A stretch of DNA of 64,000 nt from JB111 sp052093225 (GTDB taxonomy: Bacteria > Actinomycetota > Actinomycetes > Actinomycetales > Actinomycetaceae): contig JBQDDG010000011.1 of the NCBI GenBank assembly GCA_052093225.1, positions 7,306 through 71,305 of the forward strand, read 5' to 3'. Below are positions 53,928 to 62,681 of the stretch, one piece after another. The notes under the pieces are model-generated. The model had not been told where the DNA came from and did no database searches. It worked only from the letters and a program-made list of their open reading frames with translations. Within the stretch, counting starts at the first letter, position 1, and each line of letters starts with the position of its first letter. Both the position numbers and the translations under genes were made by a program.

Positions 53928-55985
53928 TCAGCGCAGCTCGCCCTGCGCACGCAGGTAGGGGGTCAGGCCCCCGCGGTGCCGCGGGAACCCTGCGCCGAGG
54001 ATCATCGCCACGTTGACGTCGTCCTCGGTGGCGACCACGCCTTCGGCGAGCAGGAGCCGGGTCTCCTCGCCGAGCGCCGCGACCACCCGGTCGAGGACAC
54101 CGGACTCGGTGAGCGCCGGCCCTTCCGCGGCGTCGCGCGAGCGCCCGAACCGCGGGGCGAGGTGGTCCGCGAGGCGGCCGTCGGGCGCCGTGGCCCGGGC
54201 GCCGTCGGTGACGAGCGTGCGCAGACCGGGGGAGTCGGGGTAGCGGCCGCCGAGCCCCTCGCGCAGGGCCTGGATCGCGTGCTCCGCCACGGCGGCACCG
54301 ACCAGGTCGAGCAGGACGAACGGCCGCATCGGCAGACCCATGGGGTCGAGCGCCCGGTCGGCCACGGCGGGCGGGGTGCCCTCCTCGACGGCGCCGAGGA
54401 GCTCGGCGAGGAGCCGCAGCAGCAGCCGGTTGACCACGAAGCCCGGGGCGTCGACGACGTCGACGGCGATCTTGCCCGCGCGCGCGGCGACGGCCCGCGC
54501 GGTGGCGTGCGTCGCGTCGTCCGTCGACGGCGTGCGCACGACCTCGACGAGCGGCATCCTGCCGACCGGGTTGAAGAAGTGCAGGCCCACCAGGCGTCCG
54601 GGGTGCGCGAGGGACTGCGCCATCGCCGTCACGGACAGCGCCGAGGTGTTGGTGGCGAGCACCGCGGCCGGGTCGACGACCTGCTCGAGCTCGGCGAGGA
54701 CGGCCTGCTTGACGTCGAGCCGCTCGGTGACGGCCTCGATGACGAGGTCGCACGCCGCGAGGTCCGCGAGGTCGGTGGTGGCGGTGACGAGCTCCCGCAC
54801 CTCGCGCGCGTCCTCCTCGGTGGTGCGGCCCGCCTCGACGTCCTTCGCGAGGGCGGCGGCCACGGCGTCGAGGCCGGCCGCGGTGCGGGCCTCGTCGAGG
54901 TCGCGCATGACCACGGGCACGCGCAGCGAGGAGGCGAGCAGGAGCGCGAGCTGGGCCGCCATGAGGCCGGCCCCCACGAGGCCGGCCGAGCGCACCGGGC
55001 GGGCGCCCTCGTGCCTGGCGTCCGACCTCGCCGCGGAACGCGCCCGCCGCAGGATCTTCGAGGCGTAGATCGACGAGCGGCAGGCGTCGCCGCTCGCGAG
55101 CTCGACGAGCGCCTCGTCCTCCGCCTCGAACGACGTCGCGACGTCGAGCGTGGCGGCGCCGGCGATGAGTTCCCAGCCCCGCAGCGGCGCGGGGTTGCCG
55201 GTGGCCGAGGCGCGCACCACCGCGGAGCGGCGCCGGCCGAGCGACTCGGTGGTGCGGGTCAGGTCGGCGTCGGCACGGCCGCCCGCGGGTGCGGCGGTGA
55301 GCGTCCCGTCCTTGATCGCTGCCGCCACGAGGTCGAGCGTCGCGGCGAGTCCCAGGTCCTCGGCGTCCGGGACGAGCGCGTCGACGAGGCCGGCCTCGAG
55401 CGCCGCGGCGGCGTCGAGGGTGCGGTCCTTTGCGGGCAGGTCGAGGATGACGGTCGCGGCGGTCTCGGGGCCGACGAGCCGGGGCAGGAGCGTGCACCCG
55501 CCCCAGCCCGGGATGATGCCGAGGGAGGTCTCGGGCAGCCCGATGCCCCGCACGCTCTCGCGGGCCACCCGGTAGCCGCAGGCGAGCGCGAGCTCGTACC
55601 CGCCGCCGAGGGCCGGCCCGGTGAGGTGGGCCGCCGAGGGGACGGGGAGGTCGCGGATGGCCGACATCAGCGTGTGACCCGCCACGGCGATCGGTCGCAG
55701 CTCGTCCTGCCCGTCGGCGCCCGCGATGAGGTCGAGGTCTGCCCCCGCGACGAAGCTGCGCGCCGTGCCGGTGAGGACCACGGCGTCGACGGACCCTGCG
55801 CGCCCGTCGGCGTCGACGCCCTTGACCGCCTCCGTGAGGCGTGCGAGACCGAGGTCGCCCACGGTCGTGGGACGGGAGCCGTCGCCGCCGGCGGCGATGC
55901 TGAGGATCGCGACCCTTCCGAGTGCATGGTCGACGTCGGTGCGGGTGACGGTGAGCGCGCGCTCGACCGGCTCGGTGTGCTCCAC
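53928..55985 (-). CDS. enoyl-CoA hydratase / 3-hydroxyacyl-CoA dehydrogenase fusion (FadB/FadJ-like)
   Basis: A 685-residue bifunctional beta-oxidation enzyme. The N-terminal crotonase domain (about 1-250) has the oxyanion-hole segments TARSFVAGADL and GPALGGGYELALACG and a catalytic-type GLPETSLGIIPGWGG. The Rossmann NAD domain starts near 325 (AGLVGAGLMAAQLALLLAS), and HFFNPVGRMPLVEVVR marks the dehydrogenase active site. A thiolase partner is not in the window. The GTG at 55985 is chosen because GGAGGAGA lies upstream of it; the in-frame GTG at 56003 lies before that site. Confidence 0.92.
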   Translation of the reverse strand: MEHTEPVERALTVTRTDVDHALGRVAILSIAAGGDGSRPTTVGDLGLARLTEAVKGVDADGRAGSVDAVVLTGTARSFVAGADLDLIAGADGQDELRPIAVAGHTLMSAIRDLPVPSAAHLTGPALGGGYELALACGYRVARESVRGIGLPETSLGIIPGWGGCTLLPRLVGPETAATVILDLPAKDRTLDAAAALEAGLVDALVPDAEDLGLAATLDLVAAAIKDGTLTAAPAGGRADADLTRTTESLGRRRSAVVRASATGNPAPLRGWELIAGAATLDVATSFEAEDEALVELASGDACRSSIYASKILRRARSAARSDARHEGARPVRSAGLVGAGLMAAQLALLLASSLRVPVVMRDLDEARTAAGLDAVAAALAKDVEAGRTTEEDAREVRELVTATTDLADLAACDLVIEAVTERLDVKQAVLAELEQVVDPAAVLATNTSALSVTAMAQSLAHPGRLVGLHFFNPVGRMPLVEVVRTPSTDDATHATARAVAARAGKIAVDVVDAPGFVVNRLLLRLLAELLGAVEEGTPPAVADRALDPMGLPMRPFVLLDLVGAAVAEHAIQALREGLGGRYPDSPGLRTLVTDGARATAPDGRLADHLAPRFGRSRDAAEGPALTESGVLDRVVAALGEETRLLLAEGVVATEDDVNVAMILGAGFPRHRGGLTPYLRAQGELR

Positions 55986-56072
55986 GGGTCTCCTCCGGTT
56001 CACGGGTACGTGGGACTCACGGTACCGGGTGACGGGGTCGGAGGTCGTCTTGGCGGGTCAGCCCTGGGCGGG

Positions 56073-57311
56073 TCAGCCCAGTGCGGACGCCAGCGCGGCG
56101 GCGATCGAGGGGCCCGCCTGCTCGACCTGCCACGGTCTCGCGCCGAGCTCGGCCAGCGCCTCCTCGACGGCACCGGGGGCGGCCCCGTCCCAGGACAGCC
56201 GGCGCTGGACCGCCGGGGCGAGCAGGTTCTCCTGGGGGAGCCCGATCTCCTCCGCCCGTTCCCGGACGGCCGCCCGGACGGCGTCGAGACGGTCGGCGGC
56301 CTCCGGCCGGGCGTCGGCCCAGGACCGGGGCTGCGGCAGGGCGTCGGGGTCGCGCGGCGGACGCCGTGCGGGGAGCTCGTCCTCGGGGAGCGCGAGGCCC
56401 TCCTCGACGGCGGCCCACCAGTAGGCGGCGCGACGCCTGGTGCCCTTGCCGGAGAACTCGGGCAGCGAGGTGAGGTCGCGCAGCGAGCCGGGCAGCTCCC
56501 GGGCCGCAGCCACGATCGAGGCTGCGGGCAGGACCCGGCCGGGTGCCCGGTCGATGTCCTGCGCGAGTCGTTCGCGCGCCTCCCAGACGGAGCGCGCGAC
56601 CGCGAGACCGCGCGGGCGCCGGACCTCCTGCAGGCCGGACGTGCGCCGCCACGGCTCGACCTTCGGCGGCGGGGGAGGCGCGAGGCGCTCGTGCTCGAAC
56701 TCCTGCAGGGCCCACTCCAGGCGTCCGGTACGCGCCAGCGCGACGACCTGGGACTCGCGGACCGCGGCGAGCAGCTCGACGTCGAGGGCCGCGTAGCGGC
56801 GCCAGTCCTCGGGCAGGGGCCGGGTCGACCAGTCGGCGGCGGAGTGCTCCTTGGCCAGCGCGTACCCGAGCTCGTCCGCGACGACGGCCGCGAGCCCGAC
56901 CTTGGGCCGCCCGAGCAGGCGGGCGGCGAGCTCGGTGTCGAACAGGGAGGCGGGCGCGAGGCCCAGCTCGGCCAGGCACGGGAGGTCCTGGTCGGCGGCG
57001 TGCAGCACCCACTCGAGCGGGTTGACGACCGCTGCCAGCGCGGACATCTCCGGGACCGCGATCGGGTCGACGAGGTGGATCGCCCCGTCGGAGCGGCGCA
57101 GCTGGACGAGGAAGGCGCGCTGCCCGTAGCGGAATCCGGAGGCCCGCTCCGCGTCGACGGCGACGACGCCTTCGCGCGCGGCGATCTCGTCGACGGCGCG
57201 CGCGAGCGCCTCGGGAGTGTCGACGACGTCGGGCACGCCGCCGGAGGGCTCGGTGAGCGGGTCGACGGGCCGCTCCTCGGCGGTGACCGCGCCGTCGGTC
57301 CCGGCGCTCAT
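56073..57311 (-). CDS. RNase D-like 3'-5' exonuclease with HRDC domain
   Basis: A 412-residue protein with a DEDD-type exonuclease domain: VVAVDAERASG (Exo I), HAADQDLPCL (Exo II region), and YAALDVELLAAV (Exo III with Tyr). HRDC-like helical domains follow (about 215-310 and 325-412). It probably trims RNA 3' ends. This is the family of M. tuberculosis Rv2681. The ATG at 57311 overlaps the DUF3000 stop (ATGA), so the two are translationally coupled. Confidence 0.9.
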   Translation of the reverse strand: MSAGTDGAVTAEERPVDPLTEPSGGVPDVVDTPEALARAVDEIAAREGVVAVDAERASGFRYGQRAFLVQLRRSDGAIHLVDPIAVPEMSALAAVVNPLEWVLHAADQDLPCLAELGLAPASLFDTELAARLLGRPKVGLAAVVADELGYALAKEHSAADWSTRPLPEDWRRYAALDVELLAAVRESQVVALARTGRLEWALQEFEHERLAPPPPPKVEPWRRTSGLQEVRRPRGLAVARSVWEARERLAQDIDRAPGRVLPAASIVAAARELPGSLRDLTSLPEFSGKGTRRRAAYWWAAVEEGLALPEDELPARRPPRDPDALPQPRSWADARPEAADRLDAVRAAVRERAEEIGLPQENLLAPAVQRRLSWDGAAPGAVEEALAELGARPWQVEQAGPSIAAALASALG

Positions 57312-57892
57312 CGACGCCTCGCGAGCGTGGCGACCTCGGCGGGCAGCGGCTCGAGCCCGGCCGCGGTGGCGGCGAGCTCGGCCCACGCGGCCAGGTGGGG
57401 ACCGAGCTCGGGCGTGTTCGGCGTCCAGGAGGCACGGAGCTCGACCTCCACCTCGCCGGAGACGAGCTCGAGCCCGCCGAAGCTCTCGGACAGGACGCGC
57501 GTGACGCTGCCGGAGAGGCGGCGGTACCCGGCGCCGTGGGAGTGCAGGGCGTCGAGCAGCCAGGTCCAGGCGACCTCGCCGAGCAGCGGGTCTGCGCCCA
57601 TCTCCTCGTCCAGGTGGGCGCGGGCGAGGACGACCACGCGGAACGTGCCGCCCCAGGCCGGCTGGCCGTCCGGGTCGTGGAGGACGACGAAGCGTCCGTG
57701 GCCGAGGAAGGCGTCGGGGTCGAGGTCGGCGGGGGAGGCCGTGACCTCGGCGGTGAGCGCGGCAGTGAAGGGGGCGAGCCGTGCGGGGGCCGGCACCTCC
57801 TCGAGGTGGACCTCGCGGCGCAGGCGAGGCTCGCGCAGGGACAGCAGTGCCCGCTCGAAGTCCGCGGGGATCGCCGTGCCGGTGCCGCTCAC
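57308..57892 (-). CDS. DUF3000 family protein
   Basis: A 194-residue protein of the actinobacterial DUF3000 family (Rv2680), recognised by FERALLSLREPRLRREVHLEEVPAPARLAPFTAALTAEV and the C-terminal SGEVEVELRASWTP. The function is unknown, but linkage to an RNase D-like gene is conserved. Of two in-frame GTGs, the one at 57892 is chosen: TAGCCT lies 6 bases before it, whereas it directly abuts the GTG at 57898. Confidence 0.9.
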   Translation of the reverse strand: MSGTGTAIPADFERALLSLREPRLRREVHLEEVPAPARLAPFTAALTAEVTASPADLDPDAFLGHGRFVVLHDPDGQPAWGGTFRVVVLARAHLDEEMGADPLLGEVAWTWLLDALHSHGAGYRRLSGSVTRVLSESFGGLELVSGEVEVELRASWTPNTPELGPHLAAWAELAATAAGLEPLPAEVATLARRR

Positions 57893-57898
57893 CCGCAC

Positions 57899-57904
57899 AG
57901 GCTA
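57899..57904 (-). promoter_or_regulatory. -10 hexamer of a leaderless promoter for the DUF3000/RNase D operon
   Basis: TAGCCT on the minus strand is 6 bases before the GTG at 57892 and decides that start. Confidence 0.6.
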
Positions 57905-57958
57905 GGCCCGCGACGGTCGTGTGGGCGGCGGCGCGCCGGTCGTGGCACAGTTCGTCCG

Positions 57959-59206
57959 GTGCGCCACCACGACCTGCGTCCTGTCATTCTCGGGGCCGAC
58001 CTCGGTACGTACTCGGTCGCCCGCGCGTTCCACGAGGCCTTCGGGGTGCGCTCGACCGTGGTCCTGGGCCAGCCGCGCGGACCGGTCGACCACTCGGCGA
58101 TCCTCGAGCAGCTCTACCTCGGCGAGGGCGGGACGCTCGACACGGAGCTCGTGCTCTCCTCGCTGGCCGAGCACGCCGCCGCGCACCCCGAGCGGCGCCA
58201 CCTGCTGATGCCGACGATGGACCAGGACGTGGAGACGATGCTCTCCCACCGCGAGCGGCTCGAGGAGCACTACCTCGTGGGCCTCGCTCCCGCGGAGGTC
58301 GTCCGCGCCGCGTCGGACAAGGCGAACCTCGAGCGGGTCGCCGCCTCCGTCGGCGTGGCGACGCCCCGCGGGGTCGAGCTCCCGGTCCCGGGGTCCGAGG
58401 GCGACTGGCGCTCGGCGCTGGCCGAGGTGCCGATGCCGGCGATCCTCAAGCCTGCCGACGGCGGCACCACCTACGCCAACCTCTTCTTCGAGGGGCGCAA
58501 GAAGGCCTACCCCGTCGACGACGTGGACGAGGCCCTCGGCGTCCTGCGCCTCGTGGCCGAGAACGACTTCACCGGCAGCTTCCTCGCCCAGGAGCTGGTC
58601 CCGGGCGACGACACGGCCACGTGGGTGGTCAACGGCTACGTCGACGCCGACCACCGGATGACGATGGCCGCCACGGGCCAGGTGCTGCTCGGGCTGCACC
58701 AGCCCGGGTTCATCGGCAACGCCGGGATCATCTACGTGCGTGAGCACCCGGAGCTCGTCGAGGACGCGCGCCGGGTCGTCGGAGCGCTCGGCCTGACCGG
58801 GCTGTTCTCGATGGACGTGAAGATCGACCCGCGCGACGGCCGCCGGGTCCTGCTCGACGTCAACCCGCGGGCCGGCAGGGGCGGCTACTTCGTCAACGTC
58901 GGCGGGCTCAACCTCATGGCTGCGCTCGTGGCGGACCGCGTCGAGGGCCGCAGGCTCCCCGAGCTCGTGGCCGACCGTCGCGGCGTCATGGGCTTCGTGC
59001 CGGCGGTCGTCCTGCCCCGGTACGTCCGTGACCGCGCGCTCCTGCGCGAAGTGCTCGGCGTGGTGGCGCGCCGCGGCGTCGTCAACCCGCTGCTCTACAA
59101 GCGCGACCGGAACCTGCGGCGGGCGATCTACGCCCGGCAGGCCTCGCTCAACCAGCTCAAGGCGCTCGCGCAGCACTACCCCCGGCCGACTGACACGAGC
59201 TTCTAG
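57959..59206 (+). CDS. ATP-grasp carboxylate--amine ligase, possible peptidoglycan cross-bridge D-amino-acid ligase
   Basis: A 415-residue ATP-grasp enzyme. The N-terminal Rossmann-like part (VILGADLGTYSVARAFHEAFGV) is followed by ATP-grasp motifs (AILKPADGG, LAQELVPGDD) and the metal/substrate site LLDVNPRAGRGGYF. Size and fold resemble Aslfm of Enterococcus faecium, which adds D-Asp to the lysine side chain of peptidoglycan precursors. Next to it lie two FemABX genes, which act on the same side chain, so a role in an acidic-residue cross-bridge is likely but inferred. The GTG at 57959 has CACAGT 7 bases upstream (variant leaderless hexamer). Confidence 0.8.
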   Translation: MRHHDLRPVILGADLGTYSVARAFHEAFGVRSTVVLGQPRGPVDHSAILEQLYLGEGGTLDTELVLSSLAEHAAAHPERRHLLMPTMDQDVETMLSHRERLEEHYLVGLAPAEVVRAASDKANLERVAASVGVATPRGVELPVPGSEGDWRSALAEVPMPAILKPADGGTTYANLFFEGRKKAYPVDDVDEALGVLRLVAENDFTGSFLAQELVPGDDTATWVVNGYVDADHRMTMAATGQVLLGLHQPGFIGNAGIIYVREHPELVEDARRVVGALGLTGLFSMDVKIDPRDGRRVLLDVNPRAGRGGYFVNVGGLNLMAALVADRVEGRRLPELVADRRGVMGFVPAVVLPRYVRDRALLREVLGVVARRGVVNPLLYKRDRNLRRAIYARQASLNQLKALAQHYPRPTDTSF

Positions 59207-59217
59207 GACCCCGGCGC

Positions 59218-60255
59218 TCAGTCCTCGGAGCCTCGGCGGCGCAGGGCGCCGAGCCGACGCCGCAGCGACTGCTTGACGCTGCGCCCGGCGACGAGCGTCC
59301 GGTAGACGGCGGGACGCACCGGCAGGTCGCGCGCCGCGGCGGCGGGTACGACGTCGGGGTGGAACTTCGTCTTGAAGAGCGTGAGGCCGGCGAGCGAGTC
59401 GAACTCCTCGGAGCCGACGCCGCCCAGGTCGTAGCTCGTCACGCCCTCGGCCTGGAGGCGCTGCATGATCTCCCACTGCAGGAGGTCGGGGGCGCCGGTG
59501 TGGCGCGCGGCCTCGCCCGAGGCCCCGATCGAGTAGGTGGCGTGCGTGCCGATGACGTTGACCTGCGCCCAGGCGACCGGGCGACCCGCCTCGCGCACGA
59601 CGAAGAGCCGCATGATCTGAGGGCCCACGAGCCGCATCATCTCGAAGTAGCGGTCGGCGGGGTGGACGCCGAACGCGGCGCGCTCACCCGTCTCCTCGAA
59701 CAGCGCGTAGAGCTCGTCGAACTCCTCGCGCGTGAGCCCGGTGTCCTCGGTGACGGTGAGGCCCTCCTCGCGCTCGGCCTTGCGGACGTCCCGCCGCCCG
59801 CGCTTCTTCATCCGCGCCAGCACGTCGTCCGGGGTGCCGGAGAGGTCGACGACGACCGTCGAGTCGAAGGTGATGCCCTGCATGACGGGCAGCAGGTCCG
59901 AGTCGTCGTGCCGGGCGTGGAGGCGGACGAAGGCGATGCCCGGGTCGATGCGGCGCAGCGAGACGACGAGCTGGTCACGCAGCGCGCGCTCCCGCTCGGG
60001 GGTGGGCTCGGTGAGCCAGACGGGGCCGAACTTCGCCCAGAGCCAGGTCACACCCGCGCCGACGGCCACCTTGCTCAGCGAGAGGACGGCGACGGCGTCG
60101 CGCCCGTCCCACGCCGCGAGGCGGCCCCACGGTTCGCGGCCCGGGACGGTGGCGTCGTAGGCGTCCCACTCGACCGTCTGCTCGACCGGCATCGGGGCCC
60201 GGGCGGTGAGGCGTCGGTACTCGGTGTCGTCGCAGGGGCGGAGCTGAAGCGTCAC
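59218..60255 (-). CDS. FemABX peptidyltransferase, copy 1
   Basis: A 345-residue protein of two GNAT-like subdomains, as in FemX/FemA, which transfer amino acids from aminoacyl-tRNA to the lysine of lipid II. Recognised by the N-terminal PVEQTVEWDAYD, LWAKFGPVWL, the helical KKRGRRDVRKAEREEG segment, and the C-terminal FKTKFHPDVV. GTG start at 60255 with GGAGG six bases upstream. It converges with the ATP-grasp gene (11 bases between stops) and is head to head with copy 2. Confidence 0.9.
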   Translation of the reverse strand: MTLQLRPCDDTEYRRLTARAPMPVEQTVEWDAYDATVPGREPWGRLAAWDGRDAVAVLSLSKVAVGAGVTWLWAKFGPVWLTEPTPERERALRDQLVVSLRRIDPGIAFVRLHARHDDSDLLPVMQGITFDSTVVVDLSGTPDDVLARMKKRGRRDVRKAEREEGLTVTEDTGLTREEFDELYALFEETGERAAFGVHPADRYFEMMRLVGPQIMRLFVVREAGRPVAWAQVNVIGTHATYSIGASGEAARHTGAPDLLQWEIMQRLQAEGVTSYDLGGVGSEEFDSLAGLTLFKTKFHPDVVPAAAARDLPVRPAVYRTLVAGRSVKQSLRRRLGALRRRGSED

Positions 60256-60300
60256 GGGACCTCCGGTGGGTGTGCGCACCGTCGGTCGACGGGCACGGTC

Positions 60301-60323
60301 AGGTTATCGCCGACGCGTATGGT
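60301..60323. promoter_or_regulatory. candidate divergent -10 elements between the two fem genes
   Basis: TAACCT on the minus strand (60301-60306) and TATGGT on the plus strand (60318-60323) fit the TANNNT form. Both would give leaders of roughly 40-50 bases carrying the GGAGG sites of copies 1 and 2. Confidence 0.35.
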
Positions 60324-60377
60324 GGCACCGTCCGTCGCCGACGAGGCGCCTTCCGACGCCCAGCACCCGGAGGTGCC

Positions 60378-61454
60378 GTGTCCCGTTCGCAGATCGTCCC
60401 GCTGACCCCGGGGGCCCTCGACGAGGCCGTGGCCGCGTCCGGCCGGCTCCTGCCGGTCGAGCAGTCGGAGGCCTGGGACGCGTACGACGAGGCGATGCCG
60501 GGCCGCGAGCCCGCCGGCCGGCTCGCCTGGCTGCTCGACGGCGAGCCGCAGGCGGTCCTCGCGCTCACCCGCCTGCGGGGGCGCGGTTTCACCTACCTGT
60601 GGGCCAAGCACGGACCCGTCTGGCTCGTCGAGGACACCCCGGAGGCCGAACGCGGGCTCCGGCGCGCGCTCGCCCGCTCCCTCCATGCGGCCGAGCCCCG
60701 GGCGGCGTTCGTCCGGCTGCACGCGCGCCACCGTGCCGACGACCTGCACGAACTGCTCCAGTCCGTCACCTTCGACCGGACCGTGGTCCTCGACCTGGCG
60801 GGCACCGGCGACGCCGACACCCTGCTCGCCTCGATGAAGAAGCGCGGCCGGCGCGACGTCCGCAGGGCGGGCCGCAACGAGGACCTCGTGCCGGGGGAGG
60901 AGACGGGGGCCTCGGCGCAGGACTTCGCCGAGCTGTACGCCCTGCTGGAGGAGACGGCCGAGCGCGACGAGTTCGGGATCGCCGAGCAGAGCCAGTACAC
61001 GACCATGCTCGACGCGCTCGGCCCCGAGCACGCGCGGCTGTTCGTGGTCCGGCACACGGGCGGCCACGCCCTGTGCTGGGGCATCGTCACGGTCGGCCAG
61101 GGCCTGGCCACGTACTACTACGCGGCCTCCAGCCACGAGGGCCGTCGTGCGGGCGCCCCGGACCTGCTCGTCTGGCACATGGCCGCCACCCTCCAGGCGG
61201 AGGGCGTCGCAAGCTTCGACCTCATGGGGATCGACTCCGACCGGGCGCCGCGGCTGACCGGGGTGCGCGACTTCAAGACGAAGTTCGCGGGCGAGGTCAC
61301 CGAGGTCCCCGGCGCGTGGGACGTCCCGCTGCGCCCGGTGCTCTACCGCGCACTGACCGCCGCCCTCGCGGGCAAGCGGTCGGCGGTGGGACTCCTCGGG
61401 ACCGCGCGGGCGCGGTTGAGGCGGGCGCCCGCGGAGCCCACCGACGCCCCGTAG
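60378..61454 (+). CDS. FemABX peptidyltransferase, copy 2
   Basis: A 358-residue paralogue of copy 1 with the same landmarks (PVEQSEAWDAYDEAMPGREPAG, LWAKHGPVWL, KKRGRRDVRRAGRNED, FKTKFAGEV). Two Fem enzymes with different sequence suggest addition of two different residues in the interpeptide bridge, as FemX/FemA/FemB do successively in staphylococci. GTG start at 60378 with GGAGG six bases upstream; a longer frame from 60270 has no support. Confidence 0.9.
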   Translation: MSRSQIVPLTPGALDEAVAASGRLLPVEQSEAWDAYDEAMPGREPAGRLAWLLDGEPQAVLALTRLRGRGFTYLWAKHGPVWLVEDTPEAERGLRRALARSLHAAEPRAAFVRLHARHRADDLHELLQSVTFDRTVVLDLAGTGDADTLLASMKKRGRRDVRRAGRNEDLVPGEETGASAQDFAELYALLEETAERDEFGIAEQSQYTTMLDALGPEHARLFVVRHTGGHALCWGIVTVGQGLATYYYAASSHEGRRAGAPDLLVWHMAATLQAEGVASFDLMGIDSDRAPRLTGVRDFKTKFAGEVTEVPGAWDVPLRPVLYRALTAALAGKRSAVGLLGTARARLRRAPAEPTDAP

Positions 61455-61532
61455 CGGCTCAAACGAGACGTGGATCACCACTTTCGTCCGCCCATTCACG
61501 ATTTCGTCACGTGAGTCTTGCGTAAATGTCGG

Positions 61533-61551
61533 TTAGGGTCGCCTTACCTCA
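61533..61551 (+). promoter_or_regulatory. DtxR/IdeR-type iron box at the siderophore operon promoter
   Basis: TTAGGGTCGCCTTACCTCA matches 15 of 19 positions of the DtxR/IdeR consensus TTAGGTTAGCCTAACCTAA. It overlaps a TAGGGT -10 hexamer (61534-61539), so iron-loaded repressor would block transcription. It lies 40 bases before the ATG at 61591. Confidence 0.8.
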
Positions 61552-61590
61552 CCTCGCGGTGAGTCCCGCTTCCCCGATCGATGGAGACCC

Positions 61591-62598
61591 ATGCGCACCC
61601 TGCGACACACCCTGTTCGGCGGCGCGGCCGCGCTCGCGCTGCTGACGACCGCCGCCTGCTCCTCCGCGGAAGGCGGGAGCGAGGACGACGACACGGGGGC
61701 CGAGGCCGGCTCCGACGGGTCCGGGGCGATCGAGTTCGAGGACAACAACGGCACGCACACGCTCGACGGCCCGCCCGAGTCGGTCGTCGTCACCGACAAC
61801 CGGAGCTTCGAGACCCTCGCCGACTGGGGGATCGAGCCCACCGCGGCCGCCGTCGCGCTCATGCCCTCCACGGTGACCTTCCCCAACCAGGACGACATCG
61901 TCGACCTCGGCAACCACCGGGAGCCCGACCTCGAGTCCGTGGTCGTCGCCGATCCCGACCTCATCGTCAACGGCCAGCGGTTCACGCAGTACGCCGAGGA
62001 CTTCGCCGAGCTCGCCCCGGACGCGGTGGTCACGGCCCTCGACCCGCGTGAGGGCGAGCCCCTCGACGCCGAGCTGGCCCGCCAGGTCACCGTCCTCGGC
62101 GAGATCTTCGGCCACGAGGAGGAGGCCACGCAGCTCGTGGCGGACCTCGAGGCGGCCGTCGAGCGCGTGGTCGCGGCATACGACCCGGAGCAGAGCGTCA
62201 TGGCCGTCAACACCTCCGGCGGCAACATCGGCTACCTCGCCCCGGGCGTCGGCCGCACCCTCGGCCCCGTCTTCGACCTCGCCGCCCTCACCCCGGCGCT
62301 CGAGATCGACGACGCCTCCGACGACCACCAGGGCGACGACATCTCGGTCGAGGCCATCGCCGACTCCGACCCCGACTGGATCCTCGTGATGGACCGCGAC
62401 GCGGCCATCGCCGCCGACGAGGAGGGCTACGAGCCGGCGAACCAGCTCCTCGAGAGCTCGGAGGCGCTGTCGGGCGTCACCGCCGTGCAGGAGGGCCAGA
62501 TCGTCTACATGCCGAACGACACCTACACCAACGAGGGCATCCAGACGTACACGGAGTTCCTGAACGACTTCGCGGACGCGCTCGAGGGCGCGGCCTGA
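61591..62598 (+). CDS. iron-chelate ABC transporter substrate-binding lipoprotein
   Basis: A 335-residue lipoprotein (signal peptide, lipidated Cys23 in TTAACSS) with the two-lobed FatB/FepB-type periplasmic-binding fold. Landmarks are VVVTDNRSFETLADWGIEP, VVVADPDLIVNGQRF, PDAVVTALDPREGE and DPDWILVMDRDAAI. It captures a ferric siderophore outside the membrane and delivers it to the two following permeases. It sits behind a DtxR-type box, so iron limitation should induce it. GGAG precedes the ATG at seven bases. Confidence 0.92.
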   Translation: MRTLRHTLFGGAAALALLTTAACSSAEGGSEDDDTGAEAGSDGSGAIEFEDNNGTHTLDGPPESVVVTDNRSFETLADWGIEPTAAAVALMPSTVTFPNQDDIVDLGNHREPDLESVVVADPDLIVNGQRFTQYAEDFAELAPDAVVTALDPREGEPLDAELARQVTVLGEIFGHEEEATQLVADLEAAVERVVAAYDPEQSVMAVNTSGGNIGYLAPGVGRTLGPVFDLAALTPALEIDDASDDHQGDDISVEAIADSDPDWILVMDRDAAIAADEEGYEPANQLLESSEALSGVTAVQEGQIVYMPNDTYTNEGIQTYTEFLNDFADALEGAA

Positions 62599-62604
62599 TC
62601 AGCT

Positions 62605-62639
62605 GGCGGCGGGCCGGCCCGTCCACCCGGCCCGCCGCC
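62605..62639 (+). terminator. hairpin between the binding protein and permease genes
   Basis: A perfect 13-bp stem (62605-62617 with 62627-62639) with a 9-base loop lies in the 83-base gap. It could attenuate read-through or stabilise the upstream mRNA so that the binding protein is made in excess over the permease. Confidence 0.7.
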
Positions 62640-62681
62640 GCCCACCCTCGCCCCCCGCAGTCACGAGAACCGAGAGATCCG

